DNA from: Psychromonas sp. 14N.309.X.WAT.B.A12
Lineage (GTDB): Bacteria; Pseudomonadota; Gammaproteobacteria; Enterobacterales; Psychromonadaceae
Reading direction: 5' to 3'
DNA: 64,000 bases
NCBI RefSeq assembly: GCF_030397575.1
Contig: NZ_JAPNXS010000001.1
Coordinates: forward strand, 1 to 64,000
Numbering within the stretch: the stretch's first letter is position 1; each line of letters opens with the position of its first letter. Made by a program: the position numbers and the translations under genes. This document shows positions 27,229 through 37,112 of this stretch, one piece after another. Below the pieces are notes generated by a model, which was not told the DNA's origin, ran no database searches, and saw only the letters and a program-made list of their open reading frames with translations.

Positions 27229-28773
27229 ATGTTGTTACGTTGGATGTTAATGGTTTCAATGTTCTATTCAGTAGTTAGCTTGGCACAAAGCCAGAATGTG
27301 TTTAATCCACAAGCCATTACAGTTGCTATTGATAAAACACCTGTATCATTTAACCCACTCGCTGATGATTCATTAATGACTCAGCAATTTAAACATCTCT
27401 TGTTTGACCCTTTGTTCCGATGGGATGACCAACAACATATTCAGGGACGCTTAGTAGAAAGTTGGGAGCGAATTGATAAGACCACGGTACGTTTCTTTTT
27501 GCGGAAAAGTATCCATTTTCATACTGGTAATTTATTGACCTCTAAAGACGTTATTTGGTCTTTTGAACAAGCCAAAAAGCAATCAGATATTAGCTTTTTA
27601 AGTAAGTTAGAATGGGTGAAAGCGACTCAACAGTTTACTTTTGATATTCGCTCCAGCTTAACAGATATTGAATTATTAGATCACCTTACCAACTTATTTG
27701 TACTCGATTCCACTTTCTATCAAAGTAATGCAAACCTTTTAGATACATCTCCTTCAATAATATTACCTCCTGTTAAAACACCACCAATGTCAGGCACTGG
27801 CCCATATCTTATCCAACAATATAACCCTATGCTGGGTATCGTGGTGGTGGCTAATCCGCATTATTGGGATGGGGAGCCTGAGACCAAGTATTTTCGTTTT
27901 ATGAGAATCAATAAACCACAATCGCGACTGTTTGCATTGTTAGCTGATGATGTACAAGTGAGCTATGGTGTGCCAAATAAAACCGCGGAAGATCTAGAAG
28001 AAAATACTATTAAAAATTTGGTCAGGGTACCGTCCTCTAATGTTATTTTTTTAACTGTTAATGACAAATTATCGCCTATTTTAGAAAATGAAAAAGCACG
28101 AAAAGCGATCCATTTAGCAATTAATCAGCAGGGCATGCTCAAGTATATATTAAAGGATAATGGCGAGGTCCATCCTTCCATTTTGTCATTAGCTGAAAAT
28201 ACTTTGGTAGATGGTAAAAATAGTGCAAGCAAAGAAATTATGCCCGAGTATGATTTGGATAAAGCGAAGTCTTTAATCAAAACCATGAATGTACCTAAAC
28301 AAATGTCATTGTTAGTGATGCTTGATGAAGTGGGTAATACGAAAAAGGTAGCCGAAGCATTAACAAAAATGTTGAAGCGAATCGGTATTACTGTAGTGAC
28401 GCAAGAAATTGATTCTGAAGATATATGGAAGAATACAAACCTATATTACGACTTCACTGTTTCAACCTGGGATACTCGTTTAATGAGTCAGGATAATATG
28501 TTTGAAAATTTATTTTTAGACAGTGACTTAAGCGACTACTTACAAGACAAATTTAAGCAACAAGGTTTAAATAATAATTTTAAATCACAATCAGATTACT
28601 TCAAATCGTTACAACAAAATAATTGGATTATTCCACTATTTTACCAAGATAAAATTTGGGCGCAGAATAATAAATTCAACTTAAAGGAAATATTTTCGAG
28701 CAATGGTATTCCATATTGGTCGCTTTTTAAAACTAAAAAACAGATAGAGATAACACCCAAACAAGAGCAGTAA
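27229..28773 (+). CDS. ABC-type peptide-family substrate-binding protein (SBP_bac_5), orphan
   Basis: A 514-residue periplasmic solute-binding protein of the family 5 (dipeptide/oligopeptide/nickel) type. The ATG at 27229 follows GGGGG and opens into a signal peptide cleaved near SLA-QSQ. Landmarks are DKTPVSFNPLADDSL, LVESWERIDKTTVRFFLRKSIHFHTG, GTGPYLIQQYNP and EKARKAIHLAINQQGML. No permease or ATPase genes adjoin it; instead it is the last gene of the rluF-thiL-pgpA unit. The ligand cannot be predicted, and a partner transporter must be encoded elsewhere or it has another role. The C-terminus ends in a short charged tail. Confidence 0.85.
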   Translation: MLLRWMLMVSMFYSVVSLAQSQNVFNPQAITVAIDKTPVSFNPLADDSLMTQQFKHLLFDPLFRWDDQQHIQGRLVESWERIDKTTVRFFLRKSIHFHTGNLLTSKDVIWSFEQAKKQSDISFLSKLEWVKATQQFTFDIRSSLTDIELLDHLTNLFVLDSTFYQSNANLLDTSPSIILPPVKTPPMSGTGPYLIQQYNPMLGIVVVANPHYWDGEPETKYFRFMRINKPQSRLFALLADDVQVSYGVPNKTAEDLEENTIKNLVRVPSSNVIFLTVNDKLSPILENEKARKAIHLAINQQGMLKYILKDNGEVHPSILSLAENTLVDGKNSASKEIMPEYDLDKAKSLIKTMNVPKQMSLLVMLDEVGNTKKVAEALTKMLKRIGITVVTQEIDSEDIWKNTNLYYDFTVSTWDTRLMSQDNMFENLFLDSDLSDYLQDKFKQQGLNNNFKSQSDYFKSLQQNNWIIPLFYQDKIWAQNNKFNLKEIFSSNGIPYWSLFKTKKQIEITPKQEQ

Positions 28774-28794
28774 TAGCTACTCACAATAATACTC

Positions 28795-28844
28795 AAAAGC
28801 CACTCGGTTATTGTATTGTTTAAAATAGCTGAGCGGCTTTTTCT
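28795..28844 (+). terminator. terminator of the rluF-thiL-pgpA-SBP unit
   Basis: AAAAGCCACTCGG (28795-28807) pairs, with one mismatch, with GCTGAGCGGCTTTTT (28828-28842), continuing in T-rich sequence. Confidence 0.75.
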
Positions 28845-28982
28845 TGAGTCCACTCTAGAGTCTTACATTAAAAATTTAACCGATTAAAAACAACTATCAA
28901 GTTATCCGAATATATAATGACTTGATTGTTATCTGCTTAGGTTATTGATAAATAATGTAATTATTATTGAATATGTTAGATA

Positions 28983-29008
28983 TAAAAAAAGCAGGGAATA
29001 CCTGCTTT
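28983..29008 (-). terminator. terminator of the xseB-ispA-dxs operon
   Basis: On the minus strand AAAGCAGG (29008-29001), a 5-nt loop, then CCTGCTTT running into a U tract encoded by the A run at 28984-28990. Confidence 0.88.
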
Positions 29009-29030
29009 ATCTCTAGAAGATAGTTCGTTT

Positions 29031-30893
29031 CTAGGTATTAAAAAATGCGTTAATTTGTGCCTCTATGCCTTTACTATCTAATTGCAACATCTCATAAATC
29101 TCAGGCTGCGTACCTTGCTCGACAAAGGTATCAGGCAATCCTAGGTTTAATAGATGGCCTGTGAATTTTTGCGATAGTAAAAATTCATTTACAGCAGACC
29201 CAGCACCGCCAGCGATACTATTTTCTTCAATGGTGACAATTTGCGAATGACTCTGAGCTAATTCGTTTAATAAAGCTTTATCTAATGGTTTCACAAAACG
29301 CATATCAACTAAAGTTGCATTTAATTTTTCTGCCACAGGAGTTGCCGCTTGCAGGAAGGTACCAAAGCAGAGAATAGCTAAAGATTCTCCCTGTCTAATC
29401 AGGTTCGCTTTACCTATTTCTAAAGCTGTCATCTGCTGTTCAACGTCAATGCCTGTACCACTTCCACGTGGGTAACGCACTGCCGCAGGTGTATTAAGTA
29501 AGTGACCTGTGTAAAGCATATTACGGCATTCTTGCTCATCTGAAGGTGTCATCACTGTCATGTTAGGGACACAACGTAAGAAGCTTAAATCGTAAGCTCC
29601 TTGGTGTGTTGGACCATCAGCCCCAACAATGCCCGCTCTATCAATGGCAAATAAAACACCTAGGTTTTGAATCGCCACATCATGGATCAGTTGATCATAT
29701 CCACGTTGCAAAAAGCTAGAATAGATAGCAACAATAGGATTTAATTCCGCAATCGCCATACCTGCAGCAAGGGTCACTGCATGTTGTTCAGCAATTGCAA
29801 CATCATAATATTTATCAGGGTGACGTTTAGAAAATTCAACCATACCTGAGCCTTCACGCATTGCAGGAGTAATCGCGGTTAATTTCGGATCACTATCTGC
29901 CATATCGTTTAACCATTGCCCAAATATTTTTGAAAAGGTTGGTGCGCATGGTTTTGGTGTTGGTAAAGCTTGGTCTGGTGTAAATTTAGGAACCGCATGA
30001 TAAGTAATTGGATCTAACTCGGCTTGTTTATAACCTTTGCCTTTTTTACTCATAATATGCAGGAATTGCGGGCCAGGGTGATTACGCATGTTGCGTAATG
30101 TATCTACTAAATCTATTACATTGTGACCATCCATTGGACCAATATAATTGAAACCAAACTCTTCAAAAATAGTACCCGGTGAAACCATACCTTTTAGATG
30201 TTCTTCGGTTTTCTTCGCTAATTCTTTGATTGGTGGAATGTTAGACAGTACTTTTTTACTGCCTTCACGAAATTGAGTGTATAAATCACCAGAGAGTATT
30301 TTTGCTAAGTGGTTATTTAATGCGCCAACGTTTTCAGAAATAGACATTTCATTGTCATTAAGTACAACTAACATGTCGTTGTTTAGGGAACCTGCGTGGT
30401 TAAGTGCCTCAAAAGCCATACCTGCAGTAATTGCACCATCACCTATTACCGCAACGACTTTACGACCTTTTTGCTCTTTTTCAGCGGCAATGGCTAAACC
30501 TAACGCTGCACCAATTGAAGTTGAGGAATGGCCTACACTAAGTACATCGTATTCACTCTCTTCGCGCCACGGGAAAGGGTGTAAACCTTTAAACTGTCTA
30601 ATGCTTTCCATTTGGTCACGACGACCTGTTAAAATTTTATGCGGGTAAGCTTGATGACCAACATCCCAAATAAGATGATCGAAAGGGGTGTGGTAGACAT
30701 AATGTAAAGCAACCGTTAATTCCACTACACCTAAACCTGACGCAAGATGGCCACTACTTTGGCTTACGCTTTTTAATAAAAATTGACGTAACTCTTCGCA
30801 CAAGGCTGGGAGCTGCCTTTTTTTTAATAAGCGCAGATCTTCTGGATAGTTAATCTTTGCAAGTAACGGGTAATTTCTTAAATCCAATGGCAT
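29031..30893 (-). CDS. dxs: Dxs, 1-deoxy-D-xylulose-5-phosphate synthase
   Basis: A 620-residue thiamine-pyrophosphate enzyme that joins pyruvate and glyceraldehyde 3-phosphate in the first step of the MEP isoprenoid pathway. The TPP site is [31 protein letters not shown]; the N-terminal [23 protein letters not shown] and [14 protein letters not shown] carry conserved His residues; [15 protein letters not shown] and [20 protein letters not shown] lie in the pyrimidine-binding domain. It begins two bases after ispA ends. Its neighbour thiL makes the TPP cofactor, though from an opposing operon. Confidence 0.97.
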   Translation of the reverse strand: MPLDLRNYPLLAKINYPEDLRLLKKRQLPALCEELRQFLLKSVSQSSGHLASGLGVVELTVALHYVYHTPFDHLIWDVGHQAYPHKILTGRRDQMESIRQFKGLHPFPWREESEYDVLSVGHSSTSIGAALGLAIAAEKEQKGRKVVAVIGDGAITAGMAFEALNHAGSLNNDMLVVLNDNEMSISENVGALNNHLAKILSGDLYTQFREGSKKVLSNIPPIKELAKKTEEHLKGMVSPGTIFEEFGFNYIGPMDGHNVIDLVDTLRNMRNHPGPQFLHIMSKKGKGYKQAELDPITYHAVPKFTPDQALPTPKPCAPTFSKIFGQWLNDMADSDPKLTAITPAMREGSGMVEFSKRHPDKYYDVAIAEQHAVTLAAGMAIAELNPIVAIYSSFLQRGYDQLIHDVAIQNLGVLFAIDRAGIVGADGPTHQGAYDLSFLRCVPNMTVMTPSDEQECRNMLYTGHLLNTPAAVRYPRGSGTGIDVEQQMTALEIGKANLIRQGESLAILCFGTFLQAATPVAEKLNATLVDMRFVKPLDKALLNELAQSHSQIVTIEENSIAGGAGSAVNEFLLSQKFTGHLLNLGLPDTFVEQGTQPEIYEMLQLDSKGIEAQINAFFNT

Positions 30894-30895
30894 AT

Positions 30896-31786
30896 TTATT
30901 TGTCACGTTTAATTATGTAATGAGAAAATAACTCAAGTAACTGAGTATTATAAGGCAATTGCGATAAAGCATGAAGCGCTTCTTGATATAAGTCTTGTGC
31001 TTTTTGTTGCGCACCTTCTAAACCAAGCAATGCTGGGTAAGTTGACTTATTCAATGCTTGGTCAGACCCCTGAGGTTTACCTAAAGTTGCAGTATCACTA
31101 GTAATATCTAAAATATCGTCCTGTACTTGAAAAGCCAGGCCAATAGCACGAGCAAAACGCGTTAATAAATCAAACTCAGAGGGTTTAATATCCACCTTAG
31201 TTAGTGCGCCCATTTGTACTGCTGCTAAAATCAATGCGCCAGTTTTTGCATTGTGGATTGACTCTAATTGCGGTAGCGAAATTGTGCTATTTTCTGCCGC
31301 AATATCTAATACTTGACCCGCACACATGCCTTTTTCACCAGATGCACGTGCCAAAGTATTAATCATCTTTAATTGTGCTTGCGCTGTTACGCCTGTAATT
31401 TCTGTCGATAAAATATCAAAGGCGATCGTTTGTAATGCATCGCCCGCAAGAATGGCCATCGCTTCATCGTATTTGATATGACAAGTTGGGTTGCCACGTC
31501 GTAAGGCATCATCATCCATTGCTGGTAAATCATCGTGAATTAATGAATAAGCATGAATACATTCAATGGAAGAGGCGATTGGATCTAACGTTTCAAGCTT
31601 GCTACCGAGCATACTCCCAACGGCATAAACTAAGAAAGGACGAACACGTTTGCCACCCAATAATGCGCCATAAGACATCGCTTCATTTAATTCAGGTGAA
31701 GTGATATGCGCATGGTTAATATGTTGTTCAAGTTGTGCATTTACACGATCTTGAAATTGCTTCATGGTAGAAGTTAGTTGTGTCAT
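30896..31786 (-). CDS. ispA: IspA, farnesyl diphosphate synthase
   Basis: A 296-residue short-chain prenyltransferase making farnesyl diphosphate. The first Asp-rich motif is [10 protein letters not shown] and the second is [26 protein letters not shown] is the substrate-binding Lys/Arg block and [17 protein letters not shown] is the C-terminal signature. It is the middle gene of xseB-ispA-dxs. The ribosome site before 31786 is weak, and an in-frame ATG at 31765 is an alternative. Confidence 0.96.
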   Translation of the reverse strand: MTQLTSTMKQFQDRVNAQLEQHINHAHITSPELNEAMSYGALLGGKRVRPFLVYAVGSMLGSKLETLDPIASSIECIHAYSLIHDDLPAMDDDALRRGNPTCHIKYDEAMAILAGDALQTIAFDILSTEITGVTAQAQLKMINTLARASGEKGMCAGQVLDIAAENSTISLPQLESIHNAKTGALILAAVQMGALTKVDIKPSEFDLLTRFARAIGLAFQVQDDILDITSDTATLGKPQGSDQALNKSTYPALLGLEGAQQKAQDLYQEALHALSQLPYNTQLLELFSHYIIKRDK

Positions 31787-31822
31787 GTAGGCTACTTAGT
31801 ATGAGAAAAGTAAAGCAAAAAG

Positions 31823-32056
31823 TTATTCTTCAAATGGTTGTAAAGGTGCTTGCACATCATTTTGCATTAAGATGCTAATTTGTTGTTGTGCATGCTGAAG
31901 TTTTTGGTTATTACTACGAGATAATGCAATACCACGTTCAAATTGTTTTAACGCATCTTCAAGGGGCAAGTCACCCGCCTCTAAATGTAAAACAATTTGT
32001 TCAAGTTCTGTAATTGCTTCTTCATACTGCATATTTTCAGGTTTTTTTAAGGCCAT
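31823..32056 (-). CDS. xseB: XseB, exodeoxyribonuclease VII small subunit
   Basis: A 77-residue helical protein, the small subunit that multimerises on XseA to make the single-strand-specific exonuclease VII. YEEAITELEQIVLHLEAGDLPLEDALKQFERGIAL is the family signature. It is the first gene of the operon, with GGGA upstream. The xseA gene is not in the window. Confidence 0.95.
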   Translation of the reverse strand: MALKKPENMQYEEAITELEQIVLHLEAGDLPLEDALKQFERGIALSRSNNQKLQHAQQQISILMQNDVQAPLQPFEE

Positions 32057-32272
32057 GGGGGATCCCTTTTCTATATTTTCTGCAAGGTTACCGTGACTGT
32101 TAAGGATGTCAAACTAAGGCATACAAATAATTGCTAAAAAGTGAACTTGTAGCCTGTTTAACGTCTTGATCATAATCTTGCTTAAATAACAATATTTGGA
32201 CTACAAACTAACTATAAATAGCTATACTATCTATTAAATGATGGATAACTAATAACTTAAAAGGATTAATCT

Positions 32273-33046
32273 GTGGATTTAGCAACACTCGTTGGGATTA
32301 TAGGTGCCTTTGGCTTTGTTGTCATGGCAATGCTGTTAGGTGGCACAATTGACATGTTTATTGATGTTACCTCTATTCTAATTGTATTTGGCGGTACTGC
32401 ATTTGTTGTGATGATGAAATACAACATTGGGCAATTTTTTGGTGCTGTGAAAATAGCCATGAAAGCTTTCATGTTTAAAACTGACTCACCAGAAGAGTTA
32501 ATTATCAAAACCGTTGAGATGGCTGATGCTGCACGTAAAGGTGGTTTTTTAGCATTAGAAGAAGCTGAAATAACCAACCCTTTTATGCAAAAGGGAGTGG
32601 ATATGCTGGTAGATGGTCACGACGCAGATGTCGTTCGTCAAACGTTACAAAATGATATTAGATTAACTGCTGAGCGTCATGAAGTGGGGGCCGATATATT
32701 TAAAAACTTCGGTGATGTTGCGCCTGCTATGGGCATGATTGGTACCTTGATTGGTTTGGTGGCTATGTTATCCAACATGGATGATCCTAAATCGATTGGT
32801 CCAGCAATGGCGGTTGCACTATTAACCACATTATATGGCGCGGTGGTAGCAAATATGGTGGCCTTGCCAATCGCCGATAAACTTAAATTAAGAGCGGCAG
32901 AAGAAAAATTAAATCGCAGCCTTATTTTAGATGGCGTGTTAGGTATTCAAGATGGACAAAACCCGCGTGTAATCGAAGGTGTATTACGTAACTATTTACC
33001 TGAATCTAAACGTAGTAGCGGCGATGCAGACGCTGGGGGTGAGTAA
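32273..33046 (+). CDS. pomA: PomA, sodium-type flagellar stator subunit
   Basis: A 257-residue inner-membrane protein of the MotA/ExbB/TolQ family with four transmembrane helices. It is collinear with Vibrio PomA: MDLATLVGIIGAFGFVVMAML at the N-terminus, FGGTAFVVMMKYNIGQFFGA, then GDVAPAMGMIGTLIGLVAMLSNMDDP and AVALLTTLYGAVVANMVALPIADKL in helices 3 and 4. With PomB it forms the Na+-driven torque unit. The start is GTG after AAAAGGA. It overlaps pomB by one base. Its position divergent from xseB-ispA-dxs is the same as in Vibrio. Confidence 0.96.
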   Translation: MDLATLVGIIGAFGFVVMAMLLGGTIDMFIDVTSILIVFGGTAFVVMMKYNIGQFFGAVKIAMKAFMFKTDSPEELIIKTVEMADAARKGGFLALEEAEITNPFMQKGVDMLVDGHDADVVRQTLQNDIRLTAERHEVGADIFKNFGDVAPAMGMIGTLIGLVAMLSNMDDPKSIGPAMAVALLTTLYGAVVANMVALPIADKLKLRAAEEKLNRSLILDGVLGIQDGQNPRVIEGVLRNYLPESKRSSGDADAGGE

Positions 33047-34014
33047 TGGAAGAAGAATGTAAATGTCCTCCCGAGGGGTTACCCGCTTGGATGGGTACCT
33101 TTGCTGACTTAATGTCATTATTGATGTGTTTCTTTGTATTATTACTTTCATTTTCGGAAATGGATGTTTTAAAGTTTAAACAGATTGCGGGGTCAATGTC
33201 TTTTGCTTTTGGTGTACAAAATCAATTAGAAGTTAAAGATATCCCAAAAGGAACGTCTGTTATTGCGCAGGAGTTTAGACCTGGTAGACCTGATCCAACC
33301 CCGATTGAAGTGATCATGCAACGAACAACAGAAATAACTAGTACCACTTTAGACTTTGAGGATGGGGATAGCGAACGATCTGGTGCACAACAAAATGTAC
33401 CCATCCGTGAAACGGCGATAGAAGTAAATGAAAAAACTAAAGAGGTGTTATCAGCTGAAGCGGCTGAGTCAACAGCCGATCCATCTGAGCAGCAATTGGA
33501 ATTAACAGAAGAAGCATCAACACCTAGTTCTGCTCAGCAGCAAGCATTGGCGAAACAGGTAGCAGAAGATTTACGTGAAGAGATTGAAGATGGTGCGATT
33601 GAAATTGAAGCTCTGGGGCAACAGTTGATTATTCGTGTAAGAGAGAAGGGAGCTTTTCCAGCAGGTTCTGCTTTCTTACAACCTCGTTTTAGGCCTGTTA
33701 TTACTAAAATAGCAAATATTTTAGTCGATATTCCTGGTGTTGTTACCGTTGCTGGTCATACGGATAATGAACCCATTCAGTCAGAATTATATCGTTCTAA
33801 TTTAGATCTCTCTGCGCAACGTGCTGTTTCAGTAGCACAGGAGATGTTAAAAGTAGCCGGTATTCGTGCCAAGAAGATGCTAGTGGTCGGTTATGCAAAT
33901 AGTAAACCGCTTGTTGAAGGTAATAGCACTGAAGCACAAAATAGAAACCGCCGTGTTGAAATTATGATCATGCAAGGTGAAGCCAGTGAATCAGATGAGA
34001 TTTCGGTAGAATAG
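33046..34014 (+). CDS. pomB: PomB, sodium-type flagellar stator subunit
   Basis: A 322-residue MotB-type protein: one transmembrane helix (about 17-38), plug and periplasmic linker, then a C-terminal OmpA-like peptidoglycan-binding domain (GHTDNEPIQSELYRSNLDLSAQRAVSVAQEM). The ion-binding aspartate is Asp21 in TFADLMSLLMCFFVLLLSFSEM. The following FAFGVQNQLEVKDIPKGTS matches Vibrio PomB closely and supports Na+ rather than H+ coupling. The linker (about 100-170) is acidic and poorly conserved. Confidence 0.96.
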   Translation: MEEECKCPPEGLPAWMGTFADLMSLLMCFFVLLLSFSEMDVLKFKQIAGSMSFAFGVQNQLEVKDIPKGTSVIAQEFRPGRPDPTPIEVIMQRTTEITSTTLDFEDGDSERSGAQQNVPIRETAIEVNEKTKEVLSAEAAESTADPSEQQLELTEEASTPSSAQQQALAKQVAEDLREEIEDGAIEIEALGQQLIIRVREKGAFPAGSAFLQPRFRPVITKIANILVDIPGVVTVAGHTDNEPIQSELYRSNLDLSAQRAVSVAQEMLKVAGIRAKKMLVVGYANSKPLVEGNSTEAQNRNRRVEIMIMQGEASESDEISVE

Positions 34015-34037
34015 TGAACCATCAGGTATGTGCTAAA

Positions 34038-34066
34038 TAAGTAGATGAGAAACTCTCATCTACTTA
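34038..34066. terminator. hairpin between convergent pomB and ampG
   Basis: Perfect 13-bp stem TAAGTAGATGAGA (34038-34050) / TCTCATCTACTTA (34054-34066) with loop AAC. T content downstream is modest on both strands, so strength is uncertain. Confidence 0.6.
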
Positions 34067-34084
34067 CACATTTTATGTAAAAAT

Positions 34085-35467
34085 TTAAGCTTCAATTATT
34101 TTCTTAAGCAATATAATTAAGGCTAACACAGGTAAACCTATTAACGCCGAAGCAATAAAGAAATTAACATAGCCAAAACTATCTACATAAACGCCAGAAA
34201 AACCAGCAATAAACTTCGGAAATAACAGCATCATTGAGCTAAATAATGCATATTGTGTGGCTGAAAATTCAATATTAGTGAGTTTTGATATGTAAGTAAT
34301 AAAGGCCGTTGTTGCAATGCCCGCACTGATATTATCCATTGATATAATTAAGGTTAACAGGGTTAAGTCTTTCCCTACAAAGGCAAGTATTGCAAAAATA
34401 AGGTTAGTAATCACCACCAATAAAGCACCTAAAAACAAAATATTGTAGGTGCTATATCGATTTAATAAAATGCCACCTAAACCTGCGCCTAATAATGTCA
34501 TGATAACACCAAACACTTTGGATATAGCTGCCACTTCACCTTTTGTGTAACCCATATCTACATAGAAAGGATTTGCCATAATTCCCATCACAATATCAGA
34601 GATGCGATAACTACCAATTAACACTAAGATTAGCAGAGCATGTTTACCGTAGCGGTTAAAAAAATCAGTGAAAGGTGCTAGAACAGCAATGTTTAACCAT
34701 GCGATGAAGCGAGCCAATACTCTTGGCAATTGAGATTGTTTTAATTTAGCTTCAATGGCATCTTGACGTTGTTGTAAAGCTTGTTGTTTTTCCGGGTTTT
34801 GCTCTGGCTCTTTTGCAACAAAGGTGGTGATAATGCCAACCGCCATACATGCAGCCATTACAAAGTAAGAAAGTGACCAAGCGGATAATTGATAAGCTTC
34901 AGATTCACTGGCCCAAGCTGCGATAGCTAAGGAGCCGGCACCCGCCATGATCATGGCTAAGCGGTAACCTGTCATGTAAGCCGCTGCCATCGCAGCTTGG
35001 TATTGTTCAGGTGCTGATTCGATACGAAAAGCATCTATAACAATATCTTGTGTAGCAGAACTATAAGCAACCACTAAAGCACAAACTGCAAACCATACTA
35101 GGTTTTGTTGCGGATCACTCATCGCCATACCAATAATTGCTAAGGTAATTGATATTTGTGACATTAATAGCCAAGAGCGTCGCCTTCCTAACCATTGAGT
35201 TAATAAAGGAATAGATAAACGATCGACAAAAGGGGACCAGATCCATTTAAATGCATAGGCGAGGGCAATCCAGCTAAAAAAGCCGATACTGGCTCGACTA
35301 ACCCCTGCCTCTCTTAACCAAAATGATAGGGTAGAAAATACGAGTAAAATGGGTAAGCCCGCGGAGAATCCAAGGAAAAACAAAATAGCGACACGTTTTT
35401 GTAAATAGATTTTGCAGCTTTCTAGCCAGCTAGTTTTTTCAGTTTGTTCGGCAATATCAGTGTGCAT
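34085..35467 (-). CDS. ampG: AmpG-type muropeptide permease (MFS)
   Basis: A 460-residue major-facilitator transporter with at least twelve predicted helices. FLGFSAGLPILLVFSTLSFWLREAGVSRASIGFFSW, the WSPFVDRL motif, LGRRRSWLL and SATQDIVIDAFRIE are typical of AmpG, which imports GlcNAc-anhydroMurNAc peptides during cell-wall recycling. A cytosolic loop of charged residues (about 220-250) separates the two halves. ATG 35467 is chosen over TTG 35479. The Bax-like hydrolase in the window is a conceivable source of muropeptides, but no link is shown. Confidence 0.9.
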   Translation of the reverse strand: MHTDIAEQTEKTSWLESCKIYLQKRVAILFFLGFSAGLPILLVFSTLSFWLREAGVSRASIGFFSWIALAYAFKWIWSPFVDRLSIPLLTQWLGRRRSWLLMSQISITLAIIGMAMSDPQQNLVWFAVCALVVAYSSATQDIVIDAFRIESAPEQYQAAMAAAYMTGYRLAMIMAGAGSLAIAAWASESEAYQLSAWSLSYFVMAACMAVGIITTFVAKEPEQNPEKQQALQQRQDAIEAKLKQSQLPRVLARFIAWLNIAVLAPFTDFFNRYGKHALLILVLIGSYRISDIVMGIMANPFYVDMGYTKGEVAAISKVFGVIMTLLGAGLGGILLNRYSTYNILFLGALLVVITNLIFAILAFVGKDLTLLTLIISMDNISAGIATTAFITYISKLTNIEFSATQYALFSSMMLLFPKFIAGFSGVYVDSFGYVNFFIASALIGLPVLALIILLKKIIEA

Positions 35468-35529
35468 CGCATTTCTCAATTAAGGCGTAATTAACTTATA
35501 GTGGGCATGTTCCTAGTCGAATTAAATTA

Positions 35530-36648
35530 TTAATTAATAACATAATCCAATTGATGCCCGATCATCTCAAGTCGCCAACCTGTTAATAATTTAGGCTTAT
35601 TGACTGTTAAACGCTGTTCATTAGTTAACTTCCAGCACCAACTTAAATATTCATTAATGATGCGTTTTGAAGCAATTAGCTCAACGGGAAGCTCATGACG
35701 TTCTGCACATGCTTTAATTTTGTCACGAATTGCTTTTAAAGATTTTTTATAATCAGGGAAGTCGATTAAACGCGTAACAAGTGGCGGGAAGGAATCTGGG
35801 TCTTGTTTAACGACTTCGGCAATAATTTTTAGTACTTGATCACCGTGAATGCGAATTTCACTGGGTGCAAGGTTAAGACGTTTTAAGTCATTAAAACTAG
35901 TAGGTTGATAGTGGGCTAATAGCCAAAGATGTTCAGCTTTCACGACAAAATTAAGTGCGAGGTTACGTGCTTGTGCTGTTTCTAATCGCCATTTTGCTAA
36001 TGCTTTAATGACAGCTAGACCTTGTCTATCTAGTTGAAATAGATTGTCTAATGATTTGTAAGCTTTGTCAGGGTTAAGTGGTTGCATTTTTTGATCCAGA
36101 ATCATTTGGCATTCTTGTTCAAAATATTCTGACATGCCTTTTGCTTGTAACTGAGTTTGTAAAACAGATAAACAAGGCTCCAAGTACAATACATCAGCAG
36201 CTGCATATACTTGTTGCTTAGCTGTAAGAGGGCGAGCACACCAGTCAGTTCGCGATTCACCTTTATCTAATAAAACGCCTTCAATAGATTCAACCATCTT
36301 CGCGTAACCCAATGAAGCGCCTTGATTTAAAAAAGCGCAGGCGACTTGGGTGTCAAACAGCGTTATATTGAGATCGCCTTTTTGTTGTTTGATAATTTCA
36401 AGGTCTTCACTGCTCGCATGTAAAATACAGCTTTTGTTATCTATTGCTTGCCAAAAAGCCTCAATATCTCCGATTGCAATAGGATCAATTAAGGCGATTT
36501 TTTTATTTTGTGAAACTTGCAATAAGCCTAAATTGGCATAGAAGGTACGTGTGCGTACAAATTCAGTATCTAGAGAGATAGGGGAGTTATCTAAAGTTTT
36601 CACGTATTCAGATAATTGTGTCTGGGTGGTGATGATATCGAATTGCAT
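35530..36648 (-). CDS. rnd: RNase D
   Basis: A 372-residue 3'-5' exoribonuclease of the DEDD family that trims tRNA and other small RNA precursors. Exo I is SLDTEFVRTRTFY, Exo II includes ILHASSEDLEII, and Exo III is VYAAADVLYLEPCL. The C-terminal part contains the HRDC domains (around 205-285 and beyond). The start is taken at ATG 36648 rather than TTG 36651. The preceding ribosome site is weak. It is possibly co-transcribed with the downstream ampG (62-base gap). Confidence 0.93.
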   Translation of the reverse strand: MQFDIITTQTQLSEYVKTLDNSPISLDTEFVRTRTFYANLGLLQVSQNKKIALIDPIAIGDIEAFWQAIDNKSCILHASSEDLEIIKQQKGDLNITLFDTQVACAFLNQGASLGYAKMVESIEGVLLDKGESRTDWCARPLTAKQQVYAAADVLYLEPCLSVLQTQLQAKGMSEYFEQECQMILDQKMQPLNPDKAYKSLDNLFQLDRQGLAVIKALAKWRLETAQARNLALNFVVKAEHLWLLAHYQPTSFNDLKRLNLAPSEIRIHGDQVLKIIAEVVKQDPDSFPPLVTRLIDFPDYKKSLKAIRDKIKACAERHELPVELIASKRIINEYLSWCWKLTNEQRLTVNKPKLLTGWRLEMIGHQLDYVIN

Positions 36649-36879
36649 CAACGTTTAGCCTAATTTAAGTTCTAATATGGGCTATATCTTACGGAAAATG
36701 TTGAATTTTTTCTATTAGAAAATCGAGAATCTTTTTTCTCTTTAAGAATACTATAAATGCATAAAAAGCATTAATTATTGCATAAACTTATATAGAGATG
36801 AGCCACAAATTTGAGTAGGTATATTGTACGTTTGTGACTGATCCTTTAGAATAAGACTTTACAAATTCACCGCGATCTG

Positions 36880-36898
36880 CTTATTGATAATCATTCGT
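36880..36898. promoter_or_regulatory. weak Fur-box-like sequence
   Basis: CTTATTGATAATCATTCGT matches the 19-bp Fur consensus at about 13 positions, with the core TGATAATCATT intact. The match is modest, and the site is 215 bases from leuC. Confidence 0.2.
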
Positions 36899-36990
36899 AT
36901 TAGCAATGTATGCAAACCGGTACTAGATTTTTAAGTAATACCAATTCCATTCAATATTTGGTCAGTTTAGATTCAGTAAAAAATGGGTGA

Positions 36991-37042
36991 CGTAAACTGT
37001 GGTTAATGTGATTAGTAATAATTATGTTAACCACAGTTTACG
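36991..37042 (+). promoter_or_regulatory. 16-bp perfect inverted repeat in the leuC leader
   Basis: CGTAAACTGTGGTTAA (36991-37006) and its exact reverse complement (37027-37042) flank a 20-base AT-rich loop, ending 70 bases before the leuC start codon. There is no T run after it, so it is not an intrinsic terminator. It could be an mRNA hairpin, a protein-binding site, or a small mobile palindrome. Confidence 0.6.
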
Positions 37043-37112
37043 AGTATCTGTTTACTTCAATATAAATGAATCCAGCTTGTTTGGTTTGGTTAATAGTGTG
37101 GTAAGGGAAACA

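Larger units (their letters stand above)
36649..37112. other. intergenic region upstream of leuC
   Basis: About 460 bases between divergent rnd and leuC. It holds a partial Fur-like site (36880-36898), an ATACCAATTCCATT segment (36938-36951) resembling small repeats of marine gammaproteobacteria, and the long inverted repeat at 36991-37042. An open frame runs from GTG 36999 into leuC, but it has no ribosome site and crosses the palindrome. Confidence 0.5.

Noticed and set aside
32266-32577. Long open frames antisense to pomA and other genes
   Set aside because: They are shadows of strongly conserved genes on the other strand, without ribosome sites or recognisable products.
36999-37112. A 38-residue N-terminal extension of leuC
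   Set aside because: It starts at a GTG without a ribosome site within the palindrome, and LeuC homologues begin at the ATG at 37113.
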